Shown here one piece after another: positions 50,287 through 61,070 of a DNA stretch of 64,000 nt. The notes below the pieces were generated by a model. The model did not search any database, was not told the DNA's origin, and saw only the letters and a list, made by a program, of their open reading frames with translations. The stretch is from assembly GCA_905221605.1 (NCBI GenBank), contig CAJNDS010000746.1, positions 245,961-309,960 of the forward strand, read 5' to 3'. The position numbers and the translations under genes are program-made. Numbering within the stretch: the stretch's first letter is position 1; every line of letters starts with the position of its first letter. This DNA comes from Symbiodinium natans (Eukaryota > Sar > Dinophyceae > Suessiales > Symbiodiniaceae).

Positions 50287-50435
50287 CTAAAAGGAATAGG
50301 TTTGGGTGGCTTTGCCGCCTCGGACGGCGTGGGGTGGGAGAAAAATGTTAGATGGCCTTCCACAATCAGGCCAAAGCTGCTCTTCGCGCCTAACGCAGCT
50401 TTCGAGCTTGTTCCAAAACCTGACCTTCACAGCAT
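50287..50435 (-). CDS. candidate last exon with stop
   Basis: Minus-strand frame from GCGTAG|AT to a TAG at 50,287-50,289, 48 codons: AVKVRFWNKLESCVRREEQL, then WPDCGRPSNIFLPPHAVRGG. Clearly protein-like. A gene's 3' end is likely here, upstream exons not found with confidence. Confidence 0.48.
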
Positions 50436-50529
50436 CTACGCCCTACCACAGCAAACCCTAAACCCTAAACCCTAAACCCTAAACCCTAAAGGGTACCACT
50501 GGGCTACCAAGGCTTCGGGGAGTTCGGGT

Positions 50530-50762
50530 CGAATGAGTTTAGGGTTTAGGGTTTAGGGTTTAGGGTTTAGGGTTTAGGGTTTAGGGTTTAGGGGTTAGGG
50601 TTTAGGGTTTGGGGTTTGGGGCTTGGGGGTTAGGGTTTAGGGTTTAGGGTTTGGGGTTTGGGGTTTGGGGTTTGGGGTTTGGGGTTTGGGGTTTGGGGTT
50701 TGGGGTTTGGGGTTTGGGGTTTGGGATTTGGGATTTGGGGTTTGGTGTTTAAGGTTTGGGGT
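50530..50762. repeat. TTTAGGG array passing into TTTGGGG array
   Basis: Ten TTTAGGG units then about twelve uniform TTTGGGG units (50,650-50,735). Read on the minus strand, the last unit supplies the stop codon (CCC-TAA) of the exon at 50,763-50,819. Confidence 0.92.
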
Positions 50763-50819
50763 TTAGGGTCGGCGGTCCTCCGTCGGCACGAAGATGAAGG
50801 ACTTGGACAGCCCAAGCTC
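50763..50819 (-). CDS. candidate last exon, stop codon from the repeat
   Basis: Minus-strand frame from CCTGCGAG|GAG reading ELGLSKSFIFVPTEDRRP, then TAA made by the first CCCTAAA of the array. Entry phase 0 matches 51,386-51,477. Confidence 0.48.
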   Translation of the reverse strand, partial: ELGLSKSFIFVPTEDRRP

Positions 50820-51385
50820 CTCGCAGGCAGGGGAAGCTCTCAGATCGGGGGATTTGACAGACGTGGGTTAGGGTTCACGGTTTAGGGTTTAGGGTTTAGG
50901 GTTCAGGGTTCAGGGTTTAGGGTTTAGGGTTTGGGGTTTGGGGTTTGGGGTTTAGGGGCTTCGGGTTTGGGGTTTAGGGGTTAGGGGCTTCGGGTTTAGG
51001 GCTTGGGTTCAATTGTCGAAGCCTAAACCCTGAACCCTAAACCCTATAGCGTTGTGTGTTGGGGCTCACGGTTGAATGGCCCAGGTTTCAGGGCCGTAGC
51101 GAAGCGCAAAACCCTCCAAGTTTCTAGAATTTGTACTTACCTCGGACCCTCAAGGTTGTACCCTTGGGTTCTGGGGACCCTCGGAAAAGATCCTAGGGTA
51201 TAGATACAAGGGCCATAGTAGGAGCAACAACAAGCGGAACCTTTGGGGGTACAACCGTAGGGGTGCGAGCCTTAATCCCTTGAACCCTAAACCCTAAACC
51301 CTGAACCCCAAACCTTTAGGAGTGAGCCTTAATCCCTTGAACCCCCTAAATCCTAAACCCTGAACCCTAAATCCTAAACCCTAAC

Positions 51386-51477
51386 CCCCAGAAGTGTAGG
51401 AGGAGTGCGAGCCTCGTCGTCCGCCATCAGCTCTGACACGAGCTTGAGCTTCGTCTCGCAGTTCACTTCGGCAACAC
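51386..51477 (-). CDS. candidate internal exon
   Basis: Minus-strand frame of 30 codons from CCTGCAG|GT to CTGGGG|GTTAGGG reading VAEVNCETKLKLVSELMADD then EARTPPTLLG. Phase 1 in (matches 51,643-51,730), phase 0 out (matches 50,763-50,819). Confidence 0.55.
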
Positions 51478-51534
51478 CTGCAGGGAGCGGCCCCCCATGC
51501 AGCCCTAAATCTGAACCCCTAAGCCCCAAACCCC

Positions 51535-51608
51535 TAACCCTAAACCCTAAACCCTAAACCCTAAACCCTAAACCCTAAACCCTAAACCCTAAACCCTAAA
51601 CCCTAAAC
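51535..51608. repeat. CCCTAAA array
   Basis: Ten units, lying in the candidate intron between 51,386-51,477 and 51,643-51,730. Confidence 0.9.
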
Positions 51609-51642
51609 CAAACCTTAAACCCCAAACCCGAAACCCCACAAC

Positions 51643-51730
51643 CCAAGCAGCTGCAGCCCTCAAGCGCGCCTGAAGTCCCACAAACGTTGCTGAGAATTCG
51701 CAGCTTCCAGAGATTCTCCGGGTCTTGCGC
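51643..51730 (-). CDS. candidate internal exon
   Basis: Minus-strand frame of 29 codons from CCTGAG|GCG to GCTTGG|GTTGTGG reading AQDPENLWKLRILSNVCGTS then GALEGCSCL. With 51,386-51,477 and 50,763-50,819 it forms a three-exon tail in continuous frame. The family is not recognised. Confidence 0.53.
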
Positions 51731-52009
51731 CTCAGGGTTTAGGGTTTAGGGTTTAGGGTTTAGGGTTTAGGGTCTCGTAGCAGGTTCGTACAGAGCCAGC
51801 CAGAGAATTAAGGGGTTAGCGTTTAGTGTTTAGGCTATATTGTTAGGACATTGCCATGAAATTCGTATAAAGTGCTTAGGGCACCCTTGGCCAGAAACCC
51901 TGAAAAGGATCTTCGATCGCCTCAAGGCTTGGGGTTCTCAAGCTCTTACAAGCCTGTTTCTGGGGTGCTGAAGGGAGGGGGGTTTAGGGGTTGGGGGGGG
52001 GGGGGGGGG

Positions 52010-52570
52010 GTATGTAACCCAATTTTCCCTGCTCCCTTAAACTCCCTAAGCTTCCCTAAGGTTCCCTGGGTACCTACCCCCATGAATCCCCTAACCCTAA
52101 ACCCTACACCCTACACCCTAAACCCTAAACCCTCCCTTAAGGACCCTAGAAGTTGGGTACCTCCAATCCTTGAACCCCCCCTCCTTAAAGAACCTAATGC
52201 CTGTTCCTGGGGATGGATAGGGTTTGGGGTACAGGGGTCGACCTGAAGAACCCCAAAACCTTAGGGTTTAGGGTTTTTAGGGTTTAGGGTTCAGGGTTTA
52301 GGGTTAAACCCCAAACCCTAATTCTTTTTTTGGTAGGGTACCTAAGAGCCCTACAAGGGGATTTTATAATGGTTTAGGGTTTAGGGTTTGGGGCACGTTT
52401 TGGGTTCTTTACGGTTCGGTACAAGGCTTAATTAGGGTTCAGAGTCCTGCCACACACGCAGACGCTGGATATTTCAGGGTTTTGGCCGGCTTTGGCCAAA
52501 AGAAGCCACGCTGTAAACACATGTTGGGCGGTTCAGCCGCTAAGGGTAAGGAAGAAGAGCAAAGAAACAA
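52010..52570. other. spacer, no supported gene
   Basis: Poly-G at 51,988-52,008, heptamer arrays near 52,100 and 52,262-52,310. No good exon. Confidence 0.4.
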
Positions 52571-52572
52571 AC

Positions 52573-52627
52573 GCCGCCAGTGCGTCCTAGCTCTGGACAC
52601 AGGGTGTTGTTCTATCTTTTGGCCAAC
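52573..52627 (-). CDS. candidate small exon
   Basis: Minus-strand frame from GGATTTTTTCAG|GTT (strong pyrimidine tract) to GCGGC|GTTTGTTT reading VGQKIEQHPVSRARTHWR. Confidence 0.45.
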
Positions 52628-52639
52628 CTGAAAAAATCC

Positions 52640-53690
52640 TGCAAGTTTAAGCAATGTCTGTCGAGGCTTCTGAGGCCAGAGAGCCTAGGCAAATTCCAAC
52701 AACGCATAGCCCAGACCCAAAGTTTTGCAAAGCCCGCAACCCAGAAGCCCCAACACACCCTGGACCTCAAGCTTCACAACCAGAACTTACGCCCCACAAC
52801 CCGGTGACAAAAGCACAACAAAAAAATGGCCCGAACTCCGAGGGCTTCGGAGATGGGGACTGAGGGATTTCGGGTTTAGGGGTTGAGGGTTTAGGTTTTC
52901 AGGTTTGCGGTTTAGGGCTTAGGGTTTCGCGCTTAGGGTAATGGGTTTACGGTTTGGAGCTTCGGGTTAAGGGCGTCGCGGTTTGGGGACACTAAGGGCA
53001 GAGCATGGGCACCCAGCGCAGTAAGGCCAAACGGAAGACCGTCCTTGCCTGTGAAAGCGGGGACAAAGGGGCGCGGTTCAGGGTTTGAGGGGTTCGAGGG
53101 CTTTGAAGGGTTTGAGGGGTTTGAGGGGTTTAGAGTTGAAGGATGCGAAGTGTTTGAATTGTAGGGTTTGGAGAGTTTGAACTGTATAGGGCTTGAAGAG
53201 TGTGAAGGGTTAAGGTTCTGGGCTTCCTGGGTTTAGCGCGTAGGGGATTGGGCGGGGAGGAGGTATAGGGACCTACAGTAAGCCCCCCCAGCCAGGTGGG
53301 GCTGAGGGCCGGCTGAGGGCCACCCCAAATACACGTAGATTTACAAGCAGGGTCATGGGTTAAGGTTTAGGGCTAGGGTTTAGGGTTTAGGGTTTAGGGT
53401 TTGGATTTTAGGGTTTAGGGTTTAGGGTAAAGGGTTTAGAGCTCAGGGTTCAGGGTTCAGGGTTTAGGGTTTGAATTTAGGGTTTAGGGCTTAGGGTTTA
53501 GGGTTTACGGTTCCCGCTCTGAGTGCGCGAAGCAACCCTAAGGGACACCAATACTGGTTTCTTCAACCCTAAACCCTAAACCCGAAGCCCTAAACCCTAA
53601 GCCCTAAACCCTAAAACCTAGACCCGAAACCCGAAACCCTAACCCTAAACCCTGAACCCTAAACCCTAGCCCTAAACCCTAAACCCTAAA
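52640..53690. other. spacer, no supported gene
   Basis: Degenerate GGGTTTGAGGGG-type units at 53,075-53,240 and heptamer arrays at 53,360-53,420 and 53,565-53,690. No supported exon. Confidence 0.4.
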
Positions 53691-53692
53691 GC

Positions 53693-53779
53693 CTACAACG
53701 ACTCAAGTTTGGGATCCCGCCAGACATCATCGCCACGAGCCAGGCGCCCAACCTGCTCTCCAGTCGTGCATCGCGGTCG
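53693..53779 (-). CDS. candidate internal exon
   Basis: Minus-strand frame from CCCAAG|C to TGTAG|GCTTTAGG (a GC donor formed by a degenerate heptamer) reading DRDARLESRLGAWLVAMMSG then GIPNLSRC. A second minus-strand frame (TTGEQVGRLARGDDVWRDPK and stop) and a plus-strand frame are also open, so only the island is secure. Confidence 0.38.
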   Translation of the reverse strand, partial: RPRCTTGEQVGRLARGDDVWRDPKLESL

Positions 53780-54166
53780 CTTGGGTTTAGGGTTTAGGGT
53801 TTAGGGTTTAGAGTTTAGGGTTTAGGGCTTGGGGTTTGGGGTTTGGGGTTTAGGGTTAGGCTTTAGGGTTTAGGGTTTAGGCTTTAGGTTTTAGGGTTAG
53901 GCTTTAGGGTTTAGGGTTAGGTCTCGTTTTAGGGTTTAGGGCCTAGGGTTTAGGTTTTGGGGTTTCGGGGGTTAGGGTAAGTTCAGGGCTGAGGGCCTGC
54001 GAGTTTGAGGGGGTGTTGGGGGTTTAGGGTTTAGGTGATTCGGGTTTGGGGAGTAGGGTTTTAGGGGTTATGGGGTTTGGGTTTAGAGGTTAGGGTTGAA
54101 AAGCACTTGACATAAACCCCACCCTAAACCCTATAAACCCTAAACCCTAAACCCTAAACCCTAAAC

Positions 54167-54229
54167 GCTGTTTCCAATGAGGAGCCTCTTGCGCTCGTGG
54201 CCGGGCAGGTGCCCACCCAGGGCCCAAGC
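54167..54229 (-). CDS. candidate internal exon
   Basis: Exactly 21 codons on the minus strand from CGCTCAG|GCT to AACAGC|GTTTAGG reading AWALGGHLPGHERKRLLIGN. Confidence 0.48.
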
Positions 54230-54329
54230 CTGAGCGGGTTAGGGTTTAGGGTTTAGGGTTTAGGGTTTTAGGGTTTCAGGGTTTTAGGGTTTCAGGGTTT
54301 TAGGGTTTCAGGGTTTTAGGGTTTTAGGG

Positions 54330-55240
54330 ATTAGGGGGAATCTGGTACACTGTAGAATCGCCAAATGCAGCTGAGTTTCGGCGGACCAGATTGCCCAGAC
54401 CTGTCAAGCACCCAGCATGTGCATTTGAAAGGCCTTCGTTTAGGGTTGCTATACAGTGTTACGTGCCGCGTAGTGTTCTGTGGTGTTATATATTTTAGTG
54501 TTACACAGGGAGGTCGTTGGCTTGTACTGCGCAGAGCTATTGAGGGATACGGGCTCACAGAGCTGTAAACTTAGTGCGCTTCACTTGCGAAACCATTCGA
54601 CGACTACCCCGCGCATAAGAGACCATCCGAATTGGGGGCTGACCGCTGGGTAGGGAAATTGAATCGAAAAAAAGGCATGGAGCAGGTCAGAAACGCAGTC
54701 GTCAGCGACAGAAAATGAGCGGGCCGAGCCAGACAACAGCACGCAAAGACAACAGGTTTGAGAGTTGTGGGGTTTAGGGGTGGACTTCCAATGCAACAAA
54801 CATCGGACGTTTTGGTTCTGGTTCTGTCTGCTTGCTAAGGTATCGGAGGTCGCACTACAGACCTCTTTGCTGAAAGAAAGCCGCCCTTAACCCTAAACCC
54901 TAAACCCTAAACCCTAAACCCTAACCCCGAAAGTCCCCATCCCAAGCACCAAAGACCTAGGATCTACTTACGGACTGGCTTCGTGTCGTGTTTTGGGGTG
55001 CAGGCAGCCCTTGCTTCCCTTGCTTCCCAGGTTTAGGGTTTAGGGTTTAGGGTTTCGGGTTTAGGGTTTAGGGTTTCGGGTTTAGGGTTTGGGATTTGGG
55101 ATTTGGGGTTTGGGGTTTGGGGTTAGGTTCGGCACTGGTCTGGAATCTGAAACCAGGTGAGGTCTGTACAACTTCTGGAAACACGAACCCAAAGGGTCCA
55201 TGTACCTCTATAGTACATACTTGGGCCTTAAAGGGGTTGA
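54330..55240 (-). other. region with weak exon candidates
   Basis: Minus-strand frames at about 54,345-54,430 (CTCWVLDRSGQSGPPKLSCI) and 54,650-54,765 (LSGSARSFSVADDCVSDLLH) are protein-like but lack clear boundaries. Heptamers at 54,888-54,930 and 55,030-55,125 (with TTTCGGG). Confidence 0.3.
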
Positions 55241-55549
55241 CCCTTAGGGGAAGCTTCCCGACTCGGCAACAATACCACACGCTCCTACGGAGAGGCCCAG
55301 AGGACCCCGCACCCCGACCAACCTTTCTACACCACCTCCAGTTCAGGGACTTCATAAATCCTACGCTACATGCTATGCTACCCGAAACCCGAAACCCTAA
55401 GCCCTAAGCCCTAAAACCCTAAACCCTAAACCCTAACCCTAAGCCCTAAGCCCTAAGCCCTAAGCCTTAAAGCCCTAAACCGGAAACCCTAAAGCCTCAA
55501 CTTTTTTTTTTTGGGGGGGGGGGGGTTAGGGGTTTGGGGGGTTTAGGGA

Positions 55550-55603
55550 TCAGGCCCTTGTCGCCAACGCCTCCAGCAGCGTGGCCAGCTCTTGGCTCAG
55601 CTC
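55550..55603 (-). CDS. candidate last exon with stop
   Basis: Minus-strand frame from CTGTCAG|GAG reading ELSQELATLLEALATRA then TGA at 55,550-55,552. Phase 0 entry matches 56,454-56,540. Confidence 0.48.
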   Translation of the reverse strand, partial: ELSQELATLLEALATRA

Positions 55604-55624
55604 CTGACAGGAGTCCCGAAAGGG

Positions 55625-55765
55625 TTTAAGGTTTAGGGTTTAGGATTTAAGGTTTAGGGTTTAGGGTTTAGGGTTTAGGGATTAGGGTTTAGGGTTTAGG
55701 GTTTAGGGTTTGGGGTTCGGGGTTCGGGGTTCGGGGTTCGGGGTTTAGGGTTTAGGGTTTCGGGA
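55625..55765. repeat. TTTAGGG array with GGGTTCG block
   Basis: About fourteen TTTAGGG units and a block of four to five GGGTTCG units at 55,715-55,743. Confidence 0.88.
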
Positions 55766-55950
55766 GTCCCCAAACCTTTAACCCCCCGTTAACCCTATCA
55801 ACGCCATAAACCCTATAAACGCAATAAATACTTTCAACCCTACAACCCTGTCGGCGGTACAAACGCTATAAACCCTGTAAGCCCAAAAAAAACTGTAAAC
55901 CCTGTAAACCCTAAACCCTGTAGGCCTTGTAAACCCTGTAAACCCTAGGT

Positions 55951-56054
55951 TGCCCAGTAACCTAGGATTAAAAAGGGGGCCCTTTTTGTTGCTTAAAGGG
56001 GTTTATAGGGGAACCTAGAGCCCCCCAAAAAGGGAATAAGGGCACTACTGGGCA
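55951..56054. mobile_element. MITE-like element, TIR TGCCCAGTA
   Basis: Second full copy of the family at 24,844-24,945 (TGCCCAGTAACCTAGGATTA .. GGGCACTACTGGGCA), about 85% alike by eye. Confidence 0.7.
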
Positions 56055-56453
56055 TCTTAGACCCTTAAACTGAGACCCTCCCAAGCCTCACGTCTCCACA
56101 AAGTAGCACCTCGACTGCCTCCCCCAATCAGCTCGAGGCTTTACTGTTTCGATTCTAGCAGGTTCGAGCTGAGGAGGGGTTTAGGGTTTAGGGTTTAGGG
56201 TTTAGGGTTTAGGGTTTCGGGCCTAGGGTTTCGGGTTTAGACCCGTACATGAGGGTCCCTCTTTTAGTCTGACAGGAAACGTGACCCTGGAACACAACGG
56301 ACCCCAGAACTGCCCACATACGGCTTGGGGACAACTGCAGCCGAAGCCCAAAAACTAAATACACATTTTTTTTGAATCTAGCACCCTAAACCCTAAACCC
56401 TAAACCCTAAACCCTAAACCCTAAGTCCTATACCATGGCCCAAAAGCAATCAC

Positions 56454-56540
56454 CCACCCCCCGCCCCCCCTTCTTGGGTCCTCCTGACTGCTTTCGTGAT
56501 CGCCATCTTCCTCGGGGTTTCCTTCGAATTTCCCGGCCTT
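56454..56540 (-). CDS. candidate exon, acidic
   Basis: Minus-strand frame of 29 codons from GCGCCCAG|AAG to GGTGG|GTGATT reading KAGKFEGNPEEDGDHESSQE then DPRR and a Gly run. The plus strand is open too with a hydrophobic LTAFVIAIFLGVSFEFPGLL, as expected opposite an acidic frame; if plus is right it would be a membrane segment. Confidence 0.38.
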
Positions 56541-56639
56541 CTGGGCGCATACACCACCCTAAACCTTAAACCCTAAACCCTAAACCCTGAACCCTAAACC
56601 CTAAACCCTGAACCCTGAACCCTGAACCCTAAACCCTAA

Positions 56640-57410
56640 ACCCTACTCCGGGGTTTTGGGCTCAGTTTTGGTTGTTGCTTTTTTACATTGACTGTTTTCG
56701 GGCATGAGGATGGCCTGAGGGCTATAGGACTTTCAGGGTTGCGCGGGCTGTAGGGATTTTACAGAGTTTCAGGGCTTTTCGGTGTTTAGGGGCGGGGGGG
56801 ACCTGGTTCTACACAGGTGGGTGTGGCCCTATACAGGCTGAATTTCTATGGGCAAATATGGGGGGATGTAAGGATCAGGGCCCATCAAAGACTTAGGGTT
56901 TAGGGCTTAGGGTCCAGGGGTTAGGGTTTCTGGCCAACCTCTGGTGTTATGCAGCAATAGGGTCTAGGTTTAGGGTTTAGGGTTTAGGGTTTAGGGTTTA
57001 GGGTTTAGGGTTTAGGGTTAGGGTTTATGGTGTAGGGTTTAGGGTTTAGGGTTTGGGGCTTCTCGGGGTTCGTTGGGTTCGGCTTGCTTGCTGTACCCAC
57101 TTGAGGGAAAAAGGTTGACGTTGGGAGTTGAAGGGTTGCAAAGCAACTCAGGGCCCTTTCCTGCGCCCTAGATCCTAAACCAACCCTAAACCCTAAACCC
57201 TAATTAAACCCTAAACCCTGAACCCTGAACCCTAAACCCTAAACCCTAAACCCTAAACCCTAAACCCTGAACCCTGAACGCTAAACACAAAACCAGCCCT
57301 AGAAACTCCAAACCGCAGAGTCAGGGGTTTTGAGGCTTCGGGGTCTAGGGCGTTTTGAGAGACAAGGCGGCGCGCCTAGGGTTTAGGGTTATGGTTTAGG
57401 GTTTCGGGTG
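56640..57410. other. spacer, no supported gene
   Basis: Heptamer arrays at 56,965-57,050 and 57,185-57,275 and degenerate units between. No supported exon. Confidence 0.45.
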
Positions 57411-57454
57411 TAGGGTGCGCTACGCCCCCCAAAAGCGTACTTCCGCGTCTGCAG

Positions 57455-57750
57455 GAAGTGGTGTGCGTGCGCGAATGCTTCCGCTGAAACGGAAATCTTC
57501 AACGGCACGCAAGATGCAAGGAAGGCGGTCTTTGTCATCAAAGAAGAAGGCGACGGTATCAAGTTGTTGTTGCGCGTGTCCAGCAGCACAGCCGAAGGCA
57601 CCAAGGAGCAGTTCACCCTCAACTCTAAACCCAGCAGTCAAGCTTCACATCCACAGCGGAGTCACTCTGCTTCCACGACTCCGCCTTGCTTCATGCTCGG
57701 GTGCAGATGTTGGTCACGATCGAGTCGGGTCACGTCCCTGATCTTCCAGG
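57455..57750 (+). CDS. candidate plus-strand coding segment, possibly frameshifted
   Basis: After GTCTGCAG|G the plus strand reads ETEIFNGTQDARKAVFVIKE then EGDGIKLLLRVSSSTAEGTK. From about 57,640 the best plus frame shifts by one and reads TSTAESLCFHDSALLHARVQ then MLVTIESGHVPDLPG. A minus-strand frame (FFFDDKDRLPCILRAVEDFR) is open over the first half. Either a small unplaced intron or a frameshift lies at 57,635-57,650. Strand unlike its neighbours. Confidence 0.38.
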
Positions 57751-57759
57751 GCATTGGGG

Positions 57760-58580
57760 AAACCCTAAACCCCAAACCAGAAACCCCAAAGCTCTCCTCG
57801 ACCCCCTCTTTCTACCTGCAACTTGGTAAGAATGGTAGGGGGTGTTTGGTGTAAGGTTTGAGTAGATTGTTCTTGTCTAGCTGCAGCTTAGTCAAACATA
57901 CTACGATTTAATGTTATCGTAGTTGCTTCTCGTGCATGGAAGCAGCCCTAAAACCACAACAGCTGCAGGCGCAAAAGCCTAAACCCTAAACCCTAAACCC
58001 TAAACTCTATAACCCTAAACCCTTAACCCTAAACACCTGCCTCGCGCAACCCATACCCCTAGGGTCAAAAGAGCCCAAAAACCTTGTATAAGAAGGCCCT
58101 TGGGCCCCAAAGTCCTTCGACCCTTAGGGATAGGGTTCAGGGTTTAGGGCTTCGGTCTTTTTTCCTGTGCTTCAGGGCATACAAGCTTATCTCACCTGTA
58201 GATAAGAGGGCTTCTGACCACCTTCAGCCATAAACCCTTAAAGCCCCATGCCCCTAAACCATAACAAGGCCATTCGTTTCCTTCCCCTAAAATCACACAC
58301 ATATATAAGGGTTTTGGGTTTAGGGTTTAGGGGTTGAGAGTTTAGGGTTTAGGGATATAATATTACAATAACGAGAACACGTGTAATAAGCAAAACTTAA
58401 CCGCAACAAACATGTGATGGCATTCAATGAACACATGAACCACAACTTTTGTGGGGTTGCCTACTTTTAGGAGGGATCCTCACCACACAAAAAAGCTTTA
58501 GGGTTTAGGGTTTAGGGTTTTAGGGTTTAGGATTCTAGGGTTTTAGGGTTAGGGCTAGGGTTTAGGGTTCAGGGTTTAGG
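57760..58580. other. spacer, no supported gene
   Basis: Mostly unique sequence with few heptamers, and a MITE-like stretch near 58,050-58,130 (AGGGTCAAAAGAGCCC / GACCCTTAGGG). Confidence 0.4.
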
Positions 58581-58586
58581 GCTCCA

Positions 58587-58640
58587 AAAAATAGAGGCGA
58601 ACTCTGACTTCGCACCTCTGGAGTTGGTTCGTCATCCATC
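58587..58640 (-). CDS. candidate exon, possible start
   Basis: Minus-strand frame from CTGTCAG|G reading MDDEPTPEVRSQSSPLFFG. The 3' end is uncertain (a GAG|GTGCG donor inside would shorten it). The Met could be a start. Confidence 0.33.
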
Positions 58641-58741
58641 CTGACAGTCGAGAGGTACATCTACCGGACGCAGGAGTAACCTAGGAATAGAAAGGGTTTA
58701 GGGTTTAGGGTTTAGGGTTTAGGGTTTAGGGTTTAGGGCTA

Positions 58742-58845
58742 GACCCAGGAGTAACCCAGGAACAAAAACGGTGACCTTCTTGGTTTCAAGGGGCTTAGAA
58801 GGGTACCGAAGCCCTAAAACAAGGGAAAGGAGGCCGACTCTGGGT
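58742..58845. mobile_element. MITE-like element, TIR GACCCAG
   Basis: GACCCAGGAGTAACCCAGG at the left and CCGACTCTGGGTG at the right. A truncated copy of the left end lies just before it at 58,670-58,692, separated by a heptamer array. Confidence 0.6.
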
Positions 58846-58866
58846 GCTAGTCTACCCTGGGGTCTC

Positions 58867-58976
58867 GTCTGGGGTTTAGGGTTTAGGGTTTAGGGTTTAG
58901 GGTTTAGGGTTTAGGGTTTAGGGTTTAGGGTTTAGGGTTTAGGGTTTAGGGTTTAGGGTTTAGGCTTTAGGGTTTG
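58867..58976. repeat. long (TTTAGGG)n array
   Basis: Fifteen units, nearly perfect. Confidence 0.93.
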
Positions 58977-58979
58977 TTG

Positions 58980-59870
58980 AGCCCGGGGCATGACAGCTGC
59001 AGAAACGCAAGGTTCAGTCGCAACGAAAACTGAGCCTGGTGTTTAGTTTCTGGGATTTTTGCTTTCGGGAGGGGCCCCCTAAACCCTACCCTAAGGTTTT
59101 TTTTGGGCCGCGGTGGGGGGGGGGGGGGGGGGGGGGTCGGGGTTCGCGACACCCTAAACCCTAACTAAAGTATGGTCCTTTCGGGGATTGCGAATTTCAT
59201 ACGCACAAGCACGCGTCAAGCTCACACGGAGCCCGCAATCAATCAAGCGTACCCAGACCCCTAATCAAGGGCCCGCGTAATATAGTATATACTTGGGCCC
59301 TAAAGCTACTCTGTAGGAAACCCTTTTAAAGCCTAAGCCCTGCACCATAAACCGTATATATATATATAATATATGTACAAATATAAATATACATATAAAC
59401 ATAAAATATAAATATAGGGTGAAATATAAATATGATATATGAAGGTACCCGGACCCTTAGGGAAAAGGGGGCCCATACTTGGAGAATCCCCACTTACATT
59501 TTGCGGGGGCTCATGGGCCTGACTCGGCGCGGTCTGAGGTCTCCGGTCAGGGTCTAGGGTCGGGGTTTAGGGTTTAGGGTTTAGGGTTTAGGGTTTAGGG
59601 TTTAGGGTTTTTAGGGTTTAGGTTTAGGGTTAGGGTTTAGGGTTTAGGGTTTAGGGTTTTAGGGTTTAGGGGTTTAGGGTTTAGGGTTTAGGGTTAGGGT
59701 TTAGGGTTTAGGGTTAGGGTTTAGGGTTTAGGGTTTAGGGTTTTAGGGCTTAGGGCTTCGGGTGTAGAATTGAGGGCTTAGGGTTGAGGATTGAGGCCTT
59801 AGGCTTTCGGAGTGAGGGTTTAAGGTTGGAGGTTTAGGAATTGCGCTTTGGGTTTGGGGTGTAGGGTATT
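58980..59870. other. spacer, repeats and MITE remains
   Basis: Poly-G at 59,116-59,136, a CATGTACC-family element with an AT-rich ATATAAATATA centre at 59,265-59,460, and TTTAGGG arrays with slips at 59,560-59,760. No supported exon. Confidence 0.45.
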
Positions 59871-59874
59871 CAAC

Positions 59875-59952
59875 TGCTGGGGAGGCGAAAAGCTCCGCGA
59901 CATGTGCTACGTTCCGAGGGAGCGACATAGGCAGTGCCGCTAGCAGGCTCGC
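59875..59952 (-). CDS. candidate internal exon
   Basis: Twenty-six codons on the minus strand from GCTGAAG|GCG to CCAGCA|GTTGAA reading ASLLAALPMSLPRNVAHVAE then LFASPA. Phase 0 both sides, fits 60,788-60,835. Confidence 0.5.
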
Positions 59953-60787
59953 CTTCAGCAGATGGCGCCCTAAATCTTAAGACCCTAAAAACCACACCCT
60001 AAAAACCACAACCTACAAACCCCAAAACCTATAAAGCCTAAAACCAATAAAGCCTATAAACCCTATTCACCCTGCAAACCCTACCGCCCTATAGACCCTA
60101 TTCACCCTAAAACCCTAACCTGAACTGGAAGTACCTCAACGCCCCTTTGTTGGGTAGGTTGCCTGTAAAAAAAGAGCTTGCAGCCCATCAAAAAGGAAGT
60201 TGAAAACTCAGGAAAAGCACTGCTGCCAGTTTGCATTCAGTGAGGGTTTGAGGTTCGGGGTTTGGGAAACAGGGTTTAGGGTTTAGAAAAAGATCCTACC
60301 AGTTCATAGTGCCCTGAGCTGAATTCAGGGTCATACTGATCATCAGGTCCCCCCCCCCCGCTATGAGGGTCGAGGTTGTCTTTGAGAAGAGGATCTGGGG
60401 GGTCATGCAGAATACATCAGGGGCTTAGAGTTTGACGCAGCGTTGCGTCCCGGGAGCTTCTAGTTGCCATGGCAAGGAAAAAAGCCCAAACCCTAAACCC
60501 TAAGCCCTAAACCTATACCCGGAGCCCTAGACCCTAATTAAGCCCTGACCACATTATGACATTATGAGCCCCTGGTCACGTGCTACTTCCTTCAGTCCTT
60601 TCATCCCTTTCAATTCCTTCGCCGCCTAAATGCGCGGGCTGCTAAAAGTTAGGTCCCGATAGGATGCTGCGTGGCAACCAGCTGACGTAGAACAACCCGC
60701 AAGTGCAGCAAGTGCAAACTCCCTAAACCCGCCTAAACCCTAAACCCCCTAAACCCTAGACCCTAAACCCTGAGACCCTAATCCCAC

Positions 60788-60835
60788 TGAGGTTGCAGCT
60801 TCCAACAGGCTCAGAAGTTGCTCCGCGGCCACAAC
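60788..60835 (-). CDS. candidate small exon
   Basis: Sixteen codons on the minus strand from GCGGTCAG|GTT to ACCTCA|GTGGGA reading VVAAEQLLSLLEAATS. Phase 0 both sides. Confidence 0.46.
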
Positions 60836-60991
60836 CTGACCGCAGGCGAGGCCCACAGGGCTTAGGAACCTATGGGTTTCCGGCTCAAGGTTTAGGGGTT
60901 CTGGCATTAGGGTTTAGGGTTTGGGGTTTGGGGTTTACGGTCCAGTTAGAAAGCTTTTTGGAGACTTTGTGCAAAACAGTCAAAGGGCCAC

Positions 60992-61016
60992 CTCCTCAAC
61001 TGCCAGGGCACGGAGG
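60992..61016 (-). CDS. very short candidate exon
   Basis: 25 nt on the minus strand from AAAATAG|C to GAGGAG|GTGGCC (LRALAVEE). Phase 0 exit fits 60,788-60,835. Length makes it weak. Confidence 0.3.
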
Positions 61017-61070
61017 CTATTTTTGTTTCGGGATATGAAAACACTGTGCTCCAGGGCGCATACGCTCTGA

